Assembly: GCA_014898415.1 (NCBI GenBank)
Contig: RCTD01000024.1
Location: forward strand, 868,001 to 932,000
Source: Stromatinia cepivora
Lineage: Eukaryota; Ascomycota; Leotiomycetes; Helotiales; Sclerotiniaceae
DNA: 64,000 bases
Direction: 5' to 3'
A program made the position numbers and the translations under genes. Positions 1-13,259 of the stretch are shown piece after piece; positions within the stretch are counted from its first letter, which is position 1; each line of letters begins with the position of its first letter. The notes under the pieces were generated by a model, which did not search any database, was not told where the DNA came from, and saw only the letters and a program-made list of their open reading frames with translations.

Positions 1-1323
1 TTTGATTAATATGATATCGATTTTGTTCTTATAATAAAACTTCGTTTTGATTTACTTTAATGAGTATATTCGCGAGTTCTTTTGTAATTTTATAATCCTT
101 GATAAATATTGTTATTATTTATAAAAGAAAATCGGAAATCTTTTGTTCGAAATCTCTGAATAGAACCTTATCATCAGTAATCTTCATTTGAATAGTAAAT
201 AATCTGAACTTCCTATATTATTCTAGGAAATTGCTATATCGAATTGTATTAAGCATAATCTATATCTTATATTGAGAATAAATATCATCGATTTCGATCG
301 AGTTCCGATAAATCGCTACAAGTTGTTCGACTAATTCGAATGCTATGAATCGGGGCATTCATATATAAAAAGTATGACAATATACTTATACTTCTGATTC
401 GGTTTGATCGATTATATATATACAATATTGCATTTCATTCTTAAATAATATAATATATAGCTCGAATTGTTCTATAACTAATAATTACTACAAATTAGTT
501 TTAGATTTAATACCATCATTAAATTTAATAATAAGATTTGTAGATTTTGATATATATATATCTTACTACAAATTATAATTGATACAGAAATGCAATCTTG
601 ATTAATTAAATCGGTTTCTTGAATAAAAGAACCCTTAATTATTAAATGGATTGTTATTTCTTGAAAAAGAAAGAAACTTCTTAAAGGACTTTAGATGATC
701 AGATTATTTGATCAAAGTTTTCTTCCTTTAACTTCGGGATTTTTGGGTTTGTTTGAATAAAGGTCCTTAAGTTTCGATTAAGGAAATAAGGGGAATCCCA
801 GGTACTATTGTTGATCTGAATGTTTATATAGGCATCATTTAGGGTTCAAAAGAAGATTACATTATTGCAGAATTCGTTATCATTATAGCTTTCAATTATC
901 GATTCTTCTTTTTCAAACTTATAATTATTGTATAGAGATCTTGTAATTATAATGATAGTTTGGAAGGAGCAATTGAACTATTGAAAACATTAGTTTCATA
1001 TATTGGAATCTTTTTTTTACTAGTTTTCTTTCTTCCAATAATAACATTATCTAATTCTGTATTCATATTTTCTTCGAAAGATTATTGAAATAATTGAGGA
1101 AAAGAAGAGGGTTCCTTAGAATATACTTTTGAAGATTCAGAGTATACAGGAGGAGGAATTCGTTGTATTGTGAAAATGATGGTATACTTCTAAAAGAATT
1201 TATCTTCGTCGATTAGATCGGAATAGATCTTCTTTCTCTGGATATAATATTTATAAAAGTTCATTTAAGAAGGTATTATTAAAATGAAATATTATTTGGA
1301 AGGCCATCAGATAATCAAACACT

Positions 1324-1625
1324 TGTAAATGAATTATAAATAATATAATATATAAAAGCTATAATAGAGCTAAATAAACAGGGTTAATTATATTCTTTAG
1401 AATCTATAATTAAAGAATTATAGTTTGTAAAGAGCGATTAAATATATATACACAAATACCTATTTGTGGGCTGCAGGGTTATATGTAAACATTATTAGGG
1501 TTACCATTTTATTATATTAAATCGTATGATTCGTAATGTATACACACGGATGATCAGCTCATTAATTGATATGGGAGATAAGAGGTATCACGTGGTTAGC
1601 CTCCTGTGGTTCACGATTCGTGACA
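1324..1625 (-). repeat. probable Gypsy-type LTR, minus orientation
   Basis: Read on the minus strand this begins TGTCACGAATCGTGAACCAC, typical of fungal Gypsy LTR starts, and can be ended at an ACA at 1324, giving about 302 bp. It is less degraded than its surroundings: blocks at 1460-1500 and 1540-1625 retain G+C. The matching second LTR would lie left of the window, so the boundaries and family are inference. The stretch 1-1323 would then be the ruined internal region. Confidence 0.35.
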
Positions 1626-2827
1626 ATTTAAATGATTAATAATTATTAAAATTATTACAACTTTTTCGATAGGAATTTCTGAATTTCTGAAAAGCTCTTT
1701 TTGTTCTTTGATATTTACAATTAATATTTTCTTGAGAATTTGCTTAAGAAAATCTGGTATATATATAAAAATAATCTTAATTATTATTAGGATTTTAATT
1801 CTACAAATCCATTTCAAAATTTCTATCAAAGATTTTGTAATATAAACAATAATTAATATTTACTTTTTTATTTTTAAAGATTTAATACAAAAATTAAGTA
1901 TTCTATTTTTTCATATTATATTATTCTTATCGACTTCAAAAAAATCCTCTTCTCCCTGAAATTCTTCTACTTCATCTTCTTCGCTTTTATTAATATCCAT
2001 AGTTTCATCTTTATTAAAGAATTCTTTCTTTAATCTTTCTCTTTTAATTTGATTCATTATTCTGAACAATACCTTTCAAAGAATACTTAACGATTTTTAG
2101 AATTTATCAATTTCGTTTTATTCTACCAATTTAAACTTTTTAAATAATCGACCTTATAATTTTAAAGCTTCTTTAAATTAAATAATTATATTAATATTAA
2201 TAATTTCCCCTTTTTGATAATTAATATTATTTACAAATACACTCCTCACAATTTCGATATTAAAGATTCCAAGATTCAATAAACCATCCTCAATATTGAA
2301 TTTCTCCAATTACTTTTCTTATTAACCAAACCCATAAATTTTTATATATATTTTAATCTAATAATTTTCTAGAAAATCCTTTTATTTAAAAATTGAAAAA
2401 GAATTAAAATATTTTTTGGGATCAAATATAAGGACTCTATATTCATTATAATAATATAATTCAATATTAATATCATCAATCTTTTTAAAATAATTTTATT
2501 TTATAATATAATTATCATTATAAAAAAATCTTCCAAAATAATAATAACAAAAATAATCCTTTTTATAAATTTCATTTATATCAAAAAGAATTCCCTTCTA
2601 TTTATTCTAAATAAAATAATTATTATATTTTATATTGTTTTCTCAATAAATAATTTAATATTATAATAACAAAAAAATAACTTCAAATCCCTTATACCTT
2701 TAATTCTTATTTTTAAATAATTTATATTAAACTTATCCAAAAAATCAATGATTTTATTCATAATATTCTCTATCTTTCGTTTTTGAAAATAAAACTTTAT
2801 ACTAATATCAAAAACAAATAGAGTTTT

Positions 2828-2990
2828 TGTTAACAAGTCATATTGAGTGGGTGGAAAAGCCTTATTATTCTAAGGTTATCTGGCTAGAAGCTATTATACA
2901 GGTTGTGTGATTCGGTAGAATCATGTGCAGGCTAATCCCATTATAGTATAGTCCCATACTTAGATATATAGTATAATCCAAAATCCAATA
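2828..2990 (-). repeat. LTR of the short retroelement (copy 1)
   Basis: Aligns over its full 163 bp without gaps with 4946-5108. About 16 differences are seen and all are transitions, in both directions. In element orientation this is the 3' LTR. Confidence 0.85.
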
Positions 2991-4945
2991 TTCCCCCAAA
3001 AATGTAATATATATAAAAGCAAAAAGGGCTAAACTATAAATACCATAATTGATTTAAATCAAACTGAGCAATGTTAACCTGAAAATAGAAAGCCAATAGT
3101 ATTGAATGATTATTTTTTTACTAAATCTTTTAAAACCCAAGATCTAATAAGATTCGAATAGAATAATCGCTTTACGATAGTATAATAATCTTTAAAGAAT
3201 AATTAACATCTCTCTTTTTATAATAAAAATTAAAGGAAATCTATTTCTCCTGTTCCCAATCCTTCAATTGTATTGGGCTAGAGCCTTTAGCCCTACACTG
3301 CAGTATAGATGCCTTTCTCTAATAGGATAGTATATCTTATAGAGTCATACTCATAACTCTTCCCTTCATAGCAAAAATATAACTAACTATTAGCTAGAAT
3401 GATTCATAAACTACTAGCTAATAGCTCTTACTCCAAAGAACTATTATATCTATCGATCTTTAATACTATACTTGTCTAAATACTAATGATCTTTATATAC
3501 TAATTGATAAACTGCTACCAGCTCCAAAAAGCTATAATATCTATCGATCTCTAATACCACACTTGACTAGGTATCTAGTAGTCTCTATATACTATATAAC
3601 GGAGTCTAATGGATATACATCCTTCTACTACTAATATAATCATCTGCTCCTCCCAATATATCGCCCTATATATCTTTCGATATACAATCTCCTCCTTTAA
3701 TTCCATCTTCAGCTCCTCTTATAATCGCCTCCAGTTCCATTTCCGATTCCCTTACCAGGGATACTCTTCTTCTCCCCTACAACCGTTAGTGTAATTATCA
3801 TTGTAAACATTAAATATAAAGATACAACAAAATAACATTGATCTAAAGGTAAGAACAAAATAATATTGAAGTGATACACAATAAGCAATGCATCAAAAGA
3901 TAGCGAAACTAGTAGCCATAACCACAAAAAGAAGAACAAAAAGATATCGAAGATATCAATAACAATATAAAGGGATAATAATCGAAGAAAAAATTGGATA
4001 CTACAGAACAAAAGCATTATTCCTCAAAACAAAAAACAGTAATATCTCTTTAATACAAATACAATAAATTCCAAAAATATTACAGATATCGAATTCATCA
4101 TTCCAAAGATTCCAACCCAAAAATCAACTTCTGCAGATCCTGAATCTATACCAGAAGCAAAATTTAAAACCGTCTTAAATTTTACTGATAAACCCATTTC
4201 AATAAAATCAAAAAGCGAAATAAATCTACAATCATTTGAAACTGAATAAAAGAATACAATAGATTTTGAAAACGAACCCCCAAAGTACCTAAAACGAAAA
4301 CAAATATGGATTTCATAGCTCCCCCAAAAACTATACCAGAAATATAATCTCCAACACTCCTATTAAGTTTTCTATAGGGAATCTATCAATTATATAAAAA
4401 TCGAAGATATTCGAGGAACAGGAATATTCGAGTCTTATTCTGAAGAGATTTCGAAAAACTTATTTTGCTTTACAGAATACTTATTTCTTATCGTTGTCAT
4501 CGATATAAAGCAAAAAGGTTTCCGAAAGAGAAAAAGAGATATCGAAAGAATCGATTGATTCTCGAATTGTCGGAAAAAGGATATAAAAAGATAGCATCTT
4601 CTGCCTAAATAATTTCTAAAGCAGATTCTCCTGTATTAATTATATTGTTAGAATTCAACTCTGTTAATATATTTAGTATAACAGATTTCCCTGTTTATCC
4701 ATTGAATAATCTATAATCCTATTCGATCCTATTTTGCAGATATATTTAATATAGCGGGCTCCCTTACTTACTTATTATACAAACTATTCTTTGTTTTGTT
4801 AGTTGTATTTAGTATAATAAACTTCTCTGTTCAATTGTATTGACCTTATTTGTTTACTTTATTGGATCTATCGAGGATTTGATTTTTCACTCTGGAAGAT
4901 TAATCCTAAATTATATAGTGATATATAGAATCCGGATTCATAATT

Positions 4946-5108
4946 TATTAATAAATCATATTGAGTAAATGAAAAAGCCTTATTATTCTAAGGTTATCTG
5001 ATTAGAAGCTATTATACAGATTATATGATTCGGTAGAATCATGTGCAGGCTAATCCCATTATAGTATAGTCCCATGCTTAGATATATGGTATGATCCAAA
5101 ATCCAACA
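4946..5108 (-). repeat. LTR of the short retroelement (copy 2)
   Basis: Partner of 2828-2990, same length and orientation, followed by the second GTTTT target copy. In element orientation this is the 5' LTR. Confidence 0.85.
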
Positions 5109-8100
5109 GTTTTTATATATTTATATACAATCTAAAAAATAATAACTTAATAAAACTTAAATCTTTTATAAATTCGAATGATAGAATCCTTAGAAAAATA
5201 TTATTTGTAAATTTCGTTTATTATTTTTTTAAAGTTCATAAAAGTAAGATCATTAAAATCAATTTTAAACTATTTAACAATCTTTTTTCCTATTTAAACA
5301 TACAAATTATACAGGAACATCCTTCTAACTTCGAATTTAATAATTATATAATTATTAATGAATTGAATAACCGAAAATATAAATTTGATAATATAATTCT
5401 TCATCATTATTGAATTTATATTATAATCCTCTTCATTCTTATTATACTGATTATCAACAAATTGATCAAGAAAGTTTTAGATATCTATCATTTACTGAAT
5501 ATCATAATCATAAAAACATCAAAGTAATATTGATCTTAACCCTTCTTTCCAATTATATTTAATAAAATTATATTCCAGTATAAATTTGATTTGGATAATA
5601 ATAATATAATCGTAATACCAAGAAAATCGAATTCATATTTCCTTATCGAATATACTATAATCAACTTATAAAACATCCCAAATTATAAAAAAATCAAATA
5701 CATCGATCCTATTGAAAATAGAGGCAATGATATTTCTAATATATAATATAATAAAGAATATATATATATAATCTTTAATACAAATAATAAATAGAATTTT
5801 TGATAGATTTTGCTATTATTAATTTACTTCTTTTTCTTTTTTGATTTTCTTTGTTTTTTCTTCTTTTTTAATAGGATTTCTATTATCATTAATAAAGAAT
5901 TCTTTAATAGATTCAAAAGAATTGATAATTGAAATAATAATACTATCCTTTAATCTTTGAAAAATATTTTATAAAAGATTCAATCTTATAAACAAATCAA
6001 AATTATCTATTATATTATTATAATTTAATTGAAAAGTATCCGATTCATTAAAATCTAATTCAATATTTAGCTTTCAATAGTTTTCAATATTCATAATTTT
6101 CCCTTGATAAGTTTTCAAAAGAAAAAGAAAAATATATATAATCCTTCCTAAGATTTTCTTTTTTCCAAAAAAATATATAAATCTCAAACCCCTTAATTAA
6201 AAGTTTTTTAAAATATATCTTAAATTTTTGATTATCAATATCAAGAATAATAATTTAGTATACTATATTCAATCCTTTTTATTGCTTCAATATACACTTA
6301 AACATTCAAATAGCTTTAAAAATATATAAAGCATTCAAAATCCTTCAATATAATTAATCACATTCAATCAAAATCATCTTCGGGATTAGAGTTTTCTTGT
6401 TTGTAGAGATAAATAATTCGTTTACAAATAAGGACTCCATTATATTTGGAATTCTAATATACTCTTAATATTATTAATTATATCCCCGAATAGAATTTTT
6501 ATCAATATATTCCTTTCAAAATGAAGAATAGAATAATAATTTTATTGAAAAATGATTCGTCTTTGATATAATAGATAAATACAAATAAAAAAACTTTAAT
6601 AATCAAAACTTTCTCATTCCAAACTTGACAATTCTATATTTTTGAAAGAATTATCCTTTCAAAATCAATTCCATCTCCTTCATCTATAAACTGGTAATTC
6701 TACTTTCTTTTCAATTATAATTTCCTTACAAATATATTTATACAATATAAATCATACAATTCGAATCCAATATAGATTACTATTATAAAAAAGGTAAATC
6801 GAAATACATATATCCTAATAGTATACTACAAAAGGAAATAAGAATTGAAATTGATTAGATTACATTATAAAGACTTTAAATAATAAAACTAATAAATTTA
6901 AACAATGATTTGGATTATACACAAATGAAATACAAAAAGATTAATAGAAAAACGATTGATTTCTTCCAAGGAAAAAGAAGCAGAGCCCTTTCTTATATCT
7001 AATTACGAAAAGTCATATAACCATATGACTACGAACTAGCTATATGTTAGGCCTTGATATCCCAACTTTCTCACAATATATATATATTATATTCATTCTG
7101 AATAATAAGATCAATACAATAAACAAGATCAATGAGATCATTTTGATTAATTAGATCGATTTAGTCAATTTGATGAATTAAATCAATCAAATTGATCTAA
7201 TCAATCAATTCAATCCAATCGATCAATATACGAATACGAATTCGAATTCTACGAATTCATTAGTATATACGAAATCATTGAATTTATAGATATTCGAATA
7301 AAGAAACCTAAATTAATCGAATATCAGAATTATTCAAAATAATGAATTTTTATTATATTAATCAAGATAATTAGAATAATGAATTTTTATTCAAATTGAT
7401 GAATAAAAATAAAGTATTAATATATAAAAGAATTTGGAAGAGGTATATAAGAAGATTATATCCTTAATATTGAAGGTTAAGAATCTGTATTCTAATATTA
7501 TATACAATATTATTATACTATTCAACTTTCATTATTATAACTTGATATTTGTTTATTCTATTATAGTCTCTGAGCCATTACTTCCCAATGATAAGGTTTA
7601 TCACTTTCAAATACGTGACCTTCAATATAAATTATAAATCTTTTTACAGAAAGTTTTTACTTGTATAAAAACTTCATTTATAAAATTATACAAATATATT
7701 AAATAATTTAAAATTTTCGAATTTAAATTATTAATAAACATTTAAAAAACAAATATAAAATTTATAAACTTTATATTATTAACAACAAAAAACTTATATA
7801 CAAATCATTATTATTAATTGAAAACTTCTCAAATATAATCTCAAATTTTAATATTATTTTCTACTCAATAAAAATAATTAATTCAAAAGTATCTAATATA
7901 ATAACCGGACCCCCAAAATATATTTTTTAAATCAATCGTTTTTGTTATATATAAATTCAAATCTAAATATAAATCTAATCTAAATTATATCAAAATTTAA
8001 ATCTAAATTATATCAAAATCTAAATCTAAATTTAGTTCATAGAAAATCGATATATTACTTATCGATATAATATTAATCTAATTTTTAGATTTCATTATTG

Positions 8101-8317
8101 AAATAATTCTTTTTTAATGATTCTTTTCTGAAAACAAAACTGAATTATTTTTATATTAAATAATAAAAATTTCTGAAGAATAAAATATATTATTATAATA
8201 TAAAAAAAAACTTTAAATAATATAATGATATTCTACAAAAAAGGAAAAAAGACATTAGGAAAAACATCGATTATATAAGGAATAGATACTTGAGACATTT
8301 ATATAAACTAGTTAGGA

Positions 8318-8334
8318 ACGGGTAGTGAACCCGT
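8318..8334. other. small hairpin in degraded DNA
   Basis: ACGGGT and ACCCGT form a perfect 6-bp stem around AGTGA. It is one of the few G+C-rich spots here. It may be the end of another destroyed LTR; nothing more can be said. Confidence 0.25.
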
Positions 8335-8999
8335 GATATTATTGATTTATTTAGTTTTTGATGATTGAAAAACGGTGATTTTTAAACTATAATAATATAA
8401 ATTCAATAATATATAAGAGCAAGAATTAAACAATTCCAGAATGAAATTCATAGAATGAAAAGTTTATAAATGAAAAAAAAAATTTGAAGAATTGAAAAAT
8501 GAAAAAGATTATGAAGAAAATAACATAAAGGAATAATTAGATTAAATACTCTTTGATTATAAATTTGATATAGTTGTGATTTATATTTTATTATAAATTA
8601 TCTTTAGAGATATCTTTAGTTTTCAAAAGAATTATACCTAAGAAAAAAAGGCAGAGTGGATAAAATTAGATTTGATATAAGGTTTGAAATTTGAAATTTA
8701 GAATTTGAGAATTGAGAATTGGACAAAAATAATATCGTATAACATCTATAAAGCAATCAAAGCCTAGATTTATTAAATTTCTAATAACTTAAAAATAAAT
8801 AATTAAACGAATAAAATAATCATATAAAACAATATAAAGAAGACACTAAAAACAGAGTACAAATCACCAACATCTAGTTATTTATAGTATAATAATATTA
8901 ATGGATTTTTAAATAATTAATCTTTCAATAAAACTTTTAATTATAGAGAAACTTGATGCTGCTATTACCATCTCATTATAAAATGATACAAGAAGATAT

Positions 9000-10890
9000 A
9001 GATATAATTCTAAAGTGAAGATGATCACAATAATATAACGGATATATTCGGCACACACCACATACCACATTCAAATCAGCGACGACGTGCATCAGTGAAT
9101 CAAGCTTGTCACATCGCAAAACTTCCCAAAAATTCCTATGAAAAAAAAAAAAAGACAAAAAAGGACAGTTCACTGGCAAGCTCAGCTACATCTGCCCCCA
9201 GGTGTGCAATTCCTCCCCGAATGGAGGATTGGAGAGCCCGGTCGCAGTTTGACATTGGAGGCACTACAGAAGTGCGCCACTTAACCCACCCGGCTAAGTG
9301 GTCTTTCCCTATTGTTAGTATGAGGGCATAGGTTTATTTGGGATTATATCTGGTTAAAGGTGTGGGGTGTGATAGTGAATATTTGTAGAGCCGCGAGGCA
9401 CTGCCTGAGGGACAAGTTGGGCTTCCTGACTTTCTTTTCTTATACAGTAGAGTACTAAAGTTTATAGACAGTGGTGAGATTCTTACATACAAGAAACAGG
9501 TGAAGTTCAATAAGGCACATTCTTCATCCACCTTGATGTCTCAATGTTGTTGATCCACGGTTCACTTCGCGACTTTCGGACTCCTGTGCCTAAGCCTGAG
9601 AACTACTATCTTCAAAGTCCGTCTATTTTTTCCTCTGAACTCTACCATGTTGTTCCACATATTCATCAGCCCATCGAAACCAATATGTCAAATACAGAAG
9701 GCGCAAATATCTATCGTCACTGCGCTTCCGATACATACCTCAATATACCCCTAAAACATGAGTAACAACCCCCACAACCACCTCCTCTTAACCAGTCCGC
9801 GCCTCGGCTCCAATCTCATCATCAGAATTCTCAACCTCGAAGATCTACGTAACTAAAAAGAAACAAAATATGGATAATTTTCCCTCCTCAGCTTCCGCAG
9901 TCAATCCCATGTTTTTGCTGCCGGTGGTGCACATCTTCTATAATACTGTACGCAGGAGGAGCGAGAAAACTCCTTTACAATCCATCAATCCACTTTCGAA
10001 GCTCCGCATAACTATACCATTGCCGCGGAATTAGAAGGAAAATTCGTATTTGTGAAAGAACATGCGCCTTGGCTAATGAATCCTGTTGCGGAGACGAAGT
10101 TCATTTACGGCGAAGATGATGTTGAAGAGGAGGCATGGACTGTAAGGGCTTTTGATCACCAGACAAACTCTATTGAGAATGGAACGGTGTTCCCTGACTG
10201 ATTCCTCTGGAAGTCGACTCCCAAATTTTTGAGTCAACCCGCATTGGCTTTTTCTTCGAATACAGGGCTTCTTGGATATCGAGGGACCTGGTACCGAGAA
10301 GGAATGAAAACTCCGTGAACGGGACATGACGCTAAAGTGGCTGAGGAGATTGCAGATGGCATTGTTCCCAGAGCCAAGCGGTCCCCATTGTGTTGGACGC
10401 CGAGAATATTATGCTGAATCCCGAAGTTGTAGCTAAGTATGCATGGGTTGTTGGAGCAGACTTAACGAGATTGAAATTTTCGTCTAAGTGACGAGTGATG
10501 AATAACTGGGAAAGATAAACCTTATGCTAAAAAGGATGAGGTCTACCCTACTTTGTTCTTCTGTAATTATGGAAGGGAGGACTTTGATTGGACTGAATGT
10601 CAACATAGACCTTAAAAGTAGAGAAAGTGGAAAGTAAAGTTTAGAAACGAGACTGCATCGAACTCGGAACGCTGGATAGAAGACGCAATTTCGGATTATG
10701 AATATACAGAAGCTAGACGGCCTACCTGACACGTACCTTAGAAGGTTTCAATAAATGTTCAAGTCTGCTAGATCTGCTTCAGCTCCTCCTATACCTTCCC
10801 CATGCATAATTCTATGTAAATACGCCTTATCTATAAGATGATAGCCATTACTAACTCCCCTTAATACAAGTGGCATGCTAGAGCTTAAAA
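9000..10890. pseudogene. scraps of ruined coding sequence
   Basis: Base composition is gene-like but no frame stays open. The best piece is on the plus strand at about 10010-10200, where about 60 codons read as a hydrophilic, protein-like stretch (including KEHAPW and FIYGEDDVEEEAW) before a TGA in frame; coding-like text resumes after it in the same frame. I do not recognise the family. A run of A's lies near 9140. No intact gene can be proposed. Confidence 0.4.
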
Positions 10891-12500
10891 TCAAACATAT
10901 TTATCATTAGGCCTAGCTTGAGGATGGACTATACCAATGTACCCGCGACTTGTAATTGGGATACTCTTATTATCGGGACTAATGACTCTTTTGAGAACAG
11001 TTGAGAGGGCATCAAGTGATCTTCCCGGGTCCTGGTCAGAGTTCAGTTCGCCAGCTAGTAACGGGCGTTCCATTTCGAAAGATTTATTCGACTGAGCTAA
11101 GGCTAGCCATTGTCGTTGAGTTTTGCCAGCAATGGTAAATGATTCGTTTCGAAGAATCCATTGATAGGTCAGCCCATCAGCGCGCGCGATCATACTTGCA
11201 TATTCAATTTCCAATAATCGGGGTAATTGACAGGCTACTGCATTAGACAATTCTTCGCCCATCAATAAGCATCTTCAGATAGCGGAGTAGATTCCTCGAG
11301 GATATCCGTACGGGTTCTCGATTGTTACAGCTGGCTTGGCGACGTATTCATCAAGTCCATGCTGGATCACCTTTTGGTCAAAAGGCAATACGCCTCCTAG
11401 ACCGTCAATCCTGTCAAAATAATCCCTTTTACTTTGAGTGTGCGACCGGGGTCCTCAATTATGGCTGGTAAATTGTTTGACATTTTCCAGAATATCCCGT
11501 TCTCCTCTTTGCTCTTACTTGTGCCTCCAGCCTATGAACCCGTTTCCAACCTCGAGCCAGTCAGGGATCCGTAAAGCCACATCTTCGTTGGTTTTCTGAT
11601 ATAGCAGAGATCAAGTTTGCTCATTTTGAAAAATGCAAACCGAGTAATTTGCTCAAAAAAGCTTTCTATTGGTTGTTTATAATTTGGGCTAGAAACCATC
11701 TGCGGCCCATCGGTGCTGAGCGACAATCATGCAAAGAACCTTATCTCTTGAATCTGTTGCTTGCGAATACCAGGTTAGATATAAGACTTCTAGTAAACTA
11801 GGGTGGTCGCTTGCCCAGAATTTAAAGAGAGGAGTATTTGAAGGCCGTGAAAACTTAGGAAACAAGAATCCGGAGTAAAAATAGCGCTCAAGGTTTGCTG
11901 ATCATGTTTTGCAACAATTCTAATGGTTTCCTCGAGATTCCTCCTGGGAATCAATTTGTGACCAAATTGAATCTTGATTTCGCGCCCAACCACAAGCTTT
12001 TGTATGATCCATGTTCCCTTCCAATACGGCCTATTAGAGAATCGGTTGGGGGCTGTCCAATTCTTGAGTCACCTCAAGATTATTCCACAATCTGGATTTC
12101 CAGCATCAGGAGCTTGATCTAAACGACAAGTCACCTTAGACGCTACACACTCCTCCCAAAGTAGTTTGATTGTTGCTTTAAATTGACATTGGTTGACATA
12201 GATTGCTTCTATATCGTGTGGATCTCCCAACAATATGACAAGGCGTGATACTCTACTCGTTGTGGCATTGAGACCTGCTCAAGACTGCACTCAATATGGT
12301 CATCAAAGAACGCAGAAGGGTGGAGTACTATAAGACGAATATCTTCTGATTTTGTGTCTAATGGCCCATCTTCGAGGCGTGAAGTAGGGACTGAAGACAA
12401 CAAGTAATCCTCTGATAATTTGAGACCATCTGGGGACCAGTAAATATTATCGGAATTCGTGTGAAGTGGAGCAGGGGCGCCTTGCTCCCTGGTACCTGGT
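10891..12500 (-). pseudogene. HET-domain (heterokaryon incompatibility) gene relic
   Basis: HET proteins trigger cell death when genetically unlike hyphae fuse. On the minus strand, 12500-12209 reads a typical HET opening (RLIVLHP, then EYHALSYCW). 12110-11790 reads the middle block (RPYWKGTWIIQKLVVGREI). 11265-10891 reads the C-terminal part ending GYIGIVHPQARPND, close to the usual GYxGLxPxxxxxGD motif. The pieces are in the right order but separated by stops and frame changes near 12125, 11800, 11750 and 11280. The domain order is seen directly; the family is established; loss of function is inferred from the breaks. Confidence 0.7.
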
Positions 12501-13259
12501 GTAGTAATAGTTCTTCCCTTGGGTCTCGAGCGAGAGAAATTGATAGGAATCTTGGGAGGGATTACGACCAGCTGCTCCAGCTCCGAGGTTTCATCTGATA
12601 GAACCCGAATGGTCGTGGAATCCCGTGGCCTAGGACTGCCATTAACTGTAGGAAGTATAGCTATATCATCTATCGCATTATTTGGCGGTTCCTCGTCAGA
12701 AGGTATTGGTACGCCACGGGATAAATAATGAGGGTATCAGGTGAAGGCTGTAATCGTTATTGTGGCTTCCATTGTTTACCCAATAGAGATTGGAGCCAGA
12801 AGGCACAACCGGGGGGATCCCGCAGGGTTCAAATGCGTCAAAGTGCTGTGTTGTACAGTGTGCTTGCTTGTCTAAGTTCATAAGCTGATATTCGAGGTGT
12901 TAAAGTAATCAGAGCAATTGTGACTGAGCAGAAGGTAACGAATTTGAATTATCAGGAAAGGAACCTCCGAGTAATTCAGCTAAACGGTGTAACATACGCT
13001 TACTTTGCCCCCAAGCCATGATAGTCAAAACCTTACACTGCGGTTCTATGTGCAGTCACTGCAGTGATATCAGCACCAGTCAACAAATAACCCATGCTAA
13101 TAGGACTTCTCAATTACTGAGTTCCAACGTGAGCCGCGTTCTAGTCTTGGCGCATTAGGTTGTGAATAAGCAGTGACTGTCGAGCTTGCTGTGTGCAGCA
13201 CCTTTACATATCCAAAAGCAAGCAATTGTGATTCAAACTAAGATTCTGAAGCTATTGCA
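12501..13259. other. no intact gene
   Basis: The minus strand from 12500 to 12880 may hold the N-terminal part of the HET relic, but the frame is broken. The rest holds nothing I can support. Confidence 0.3.

Larger units (their letters stand above)
2828..5108 (-). mobile_element. short LTR retroelement, complete ends, no coding capacity
   Basis: Two direct repeats of exactly 163 bp (2828-2990 and 4946-5108) enclose 1955 bp. The flanking pentamers 2823-2827 and 5109-5113 are both GTTTT, a perfect 5-bp target duplication. The outer ends are TGTTAACA... and ...CCAACA where not mutated. On the minus strand a TTTTTGGGGGAA polypurine-like tract lies just before the LTR at 2828-2990, so the element probably reads on the minus strand. 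The interior is far too short for a full pol gene and has no usable frame, so it is either non-autonomous (TRIM/LARD-like) or internally deleted. Confidence 0.8.
1..8950. other. AT-rich, RIP-degraded transposon block
   Basis: Nearly all of this stretch is A/T, with TpA steps very common, stops in every frame and no reading frame that looks like protein. The composition changes abruptly near 8950-9050 to ordinary gene-like DNA. Where repeats inside it can be aligned (the two LTRs at 2828 and 4946) every difference is a C/T or G/A transition, which is the signature of repeat-induced point mutation in ascomycetes. I infer a heap of old retrotransposons. Apart from the elements listed separately I see no gene, RNA or other structure; the short open frames here are chance products of composition. 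Confidence 0.85.

Noticed and set aside
1471..1510. GGGTTA motifs suggesting a telomere tract
   Set aside because: Only isolated AGGGTTA occurrences, not a tandem array; the window start is ruined transposon, not a chromosome end I can show.
3609..4017. Open frames inside the short LTR element
   Set aside because: They show no gag or pol motif and arise in biased AT-rich sequence.
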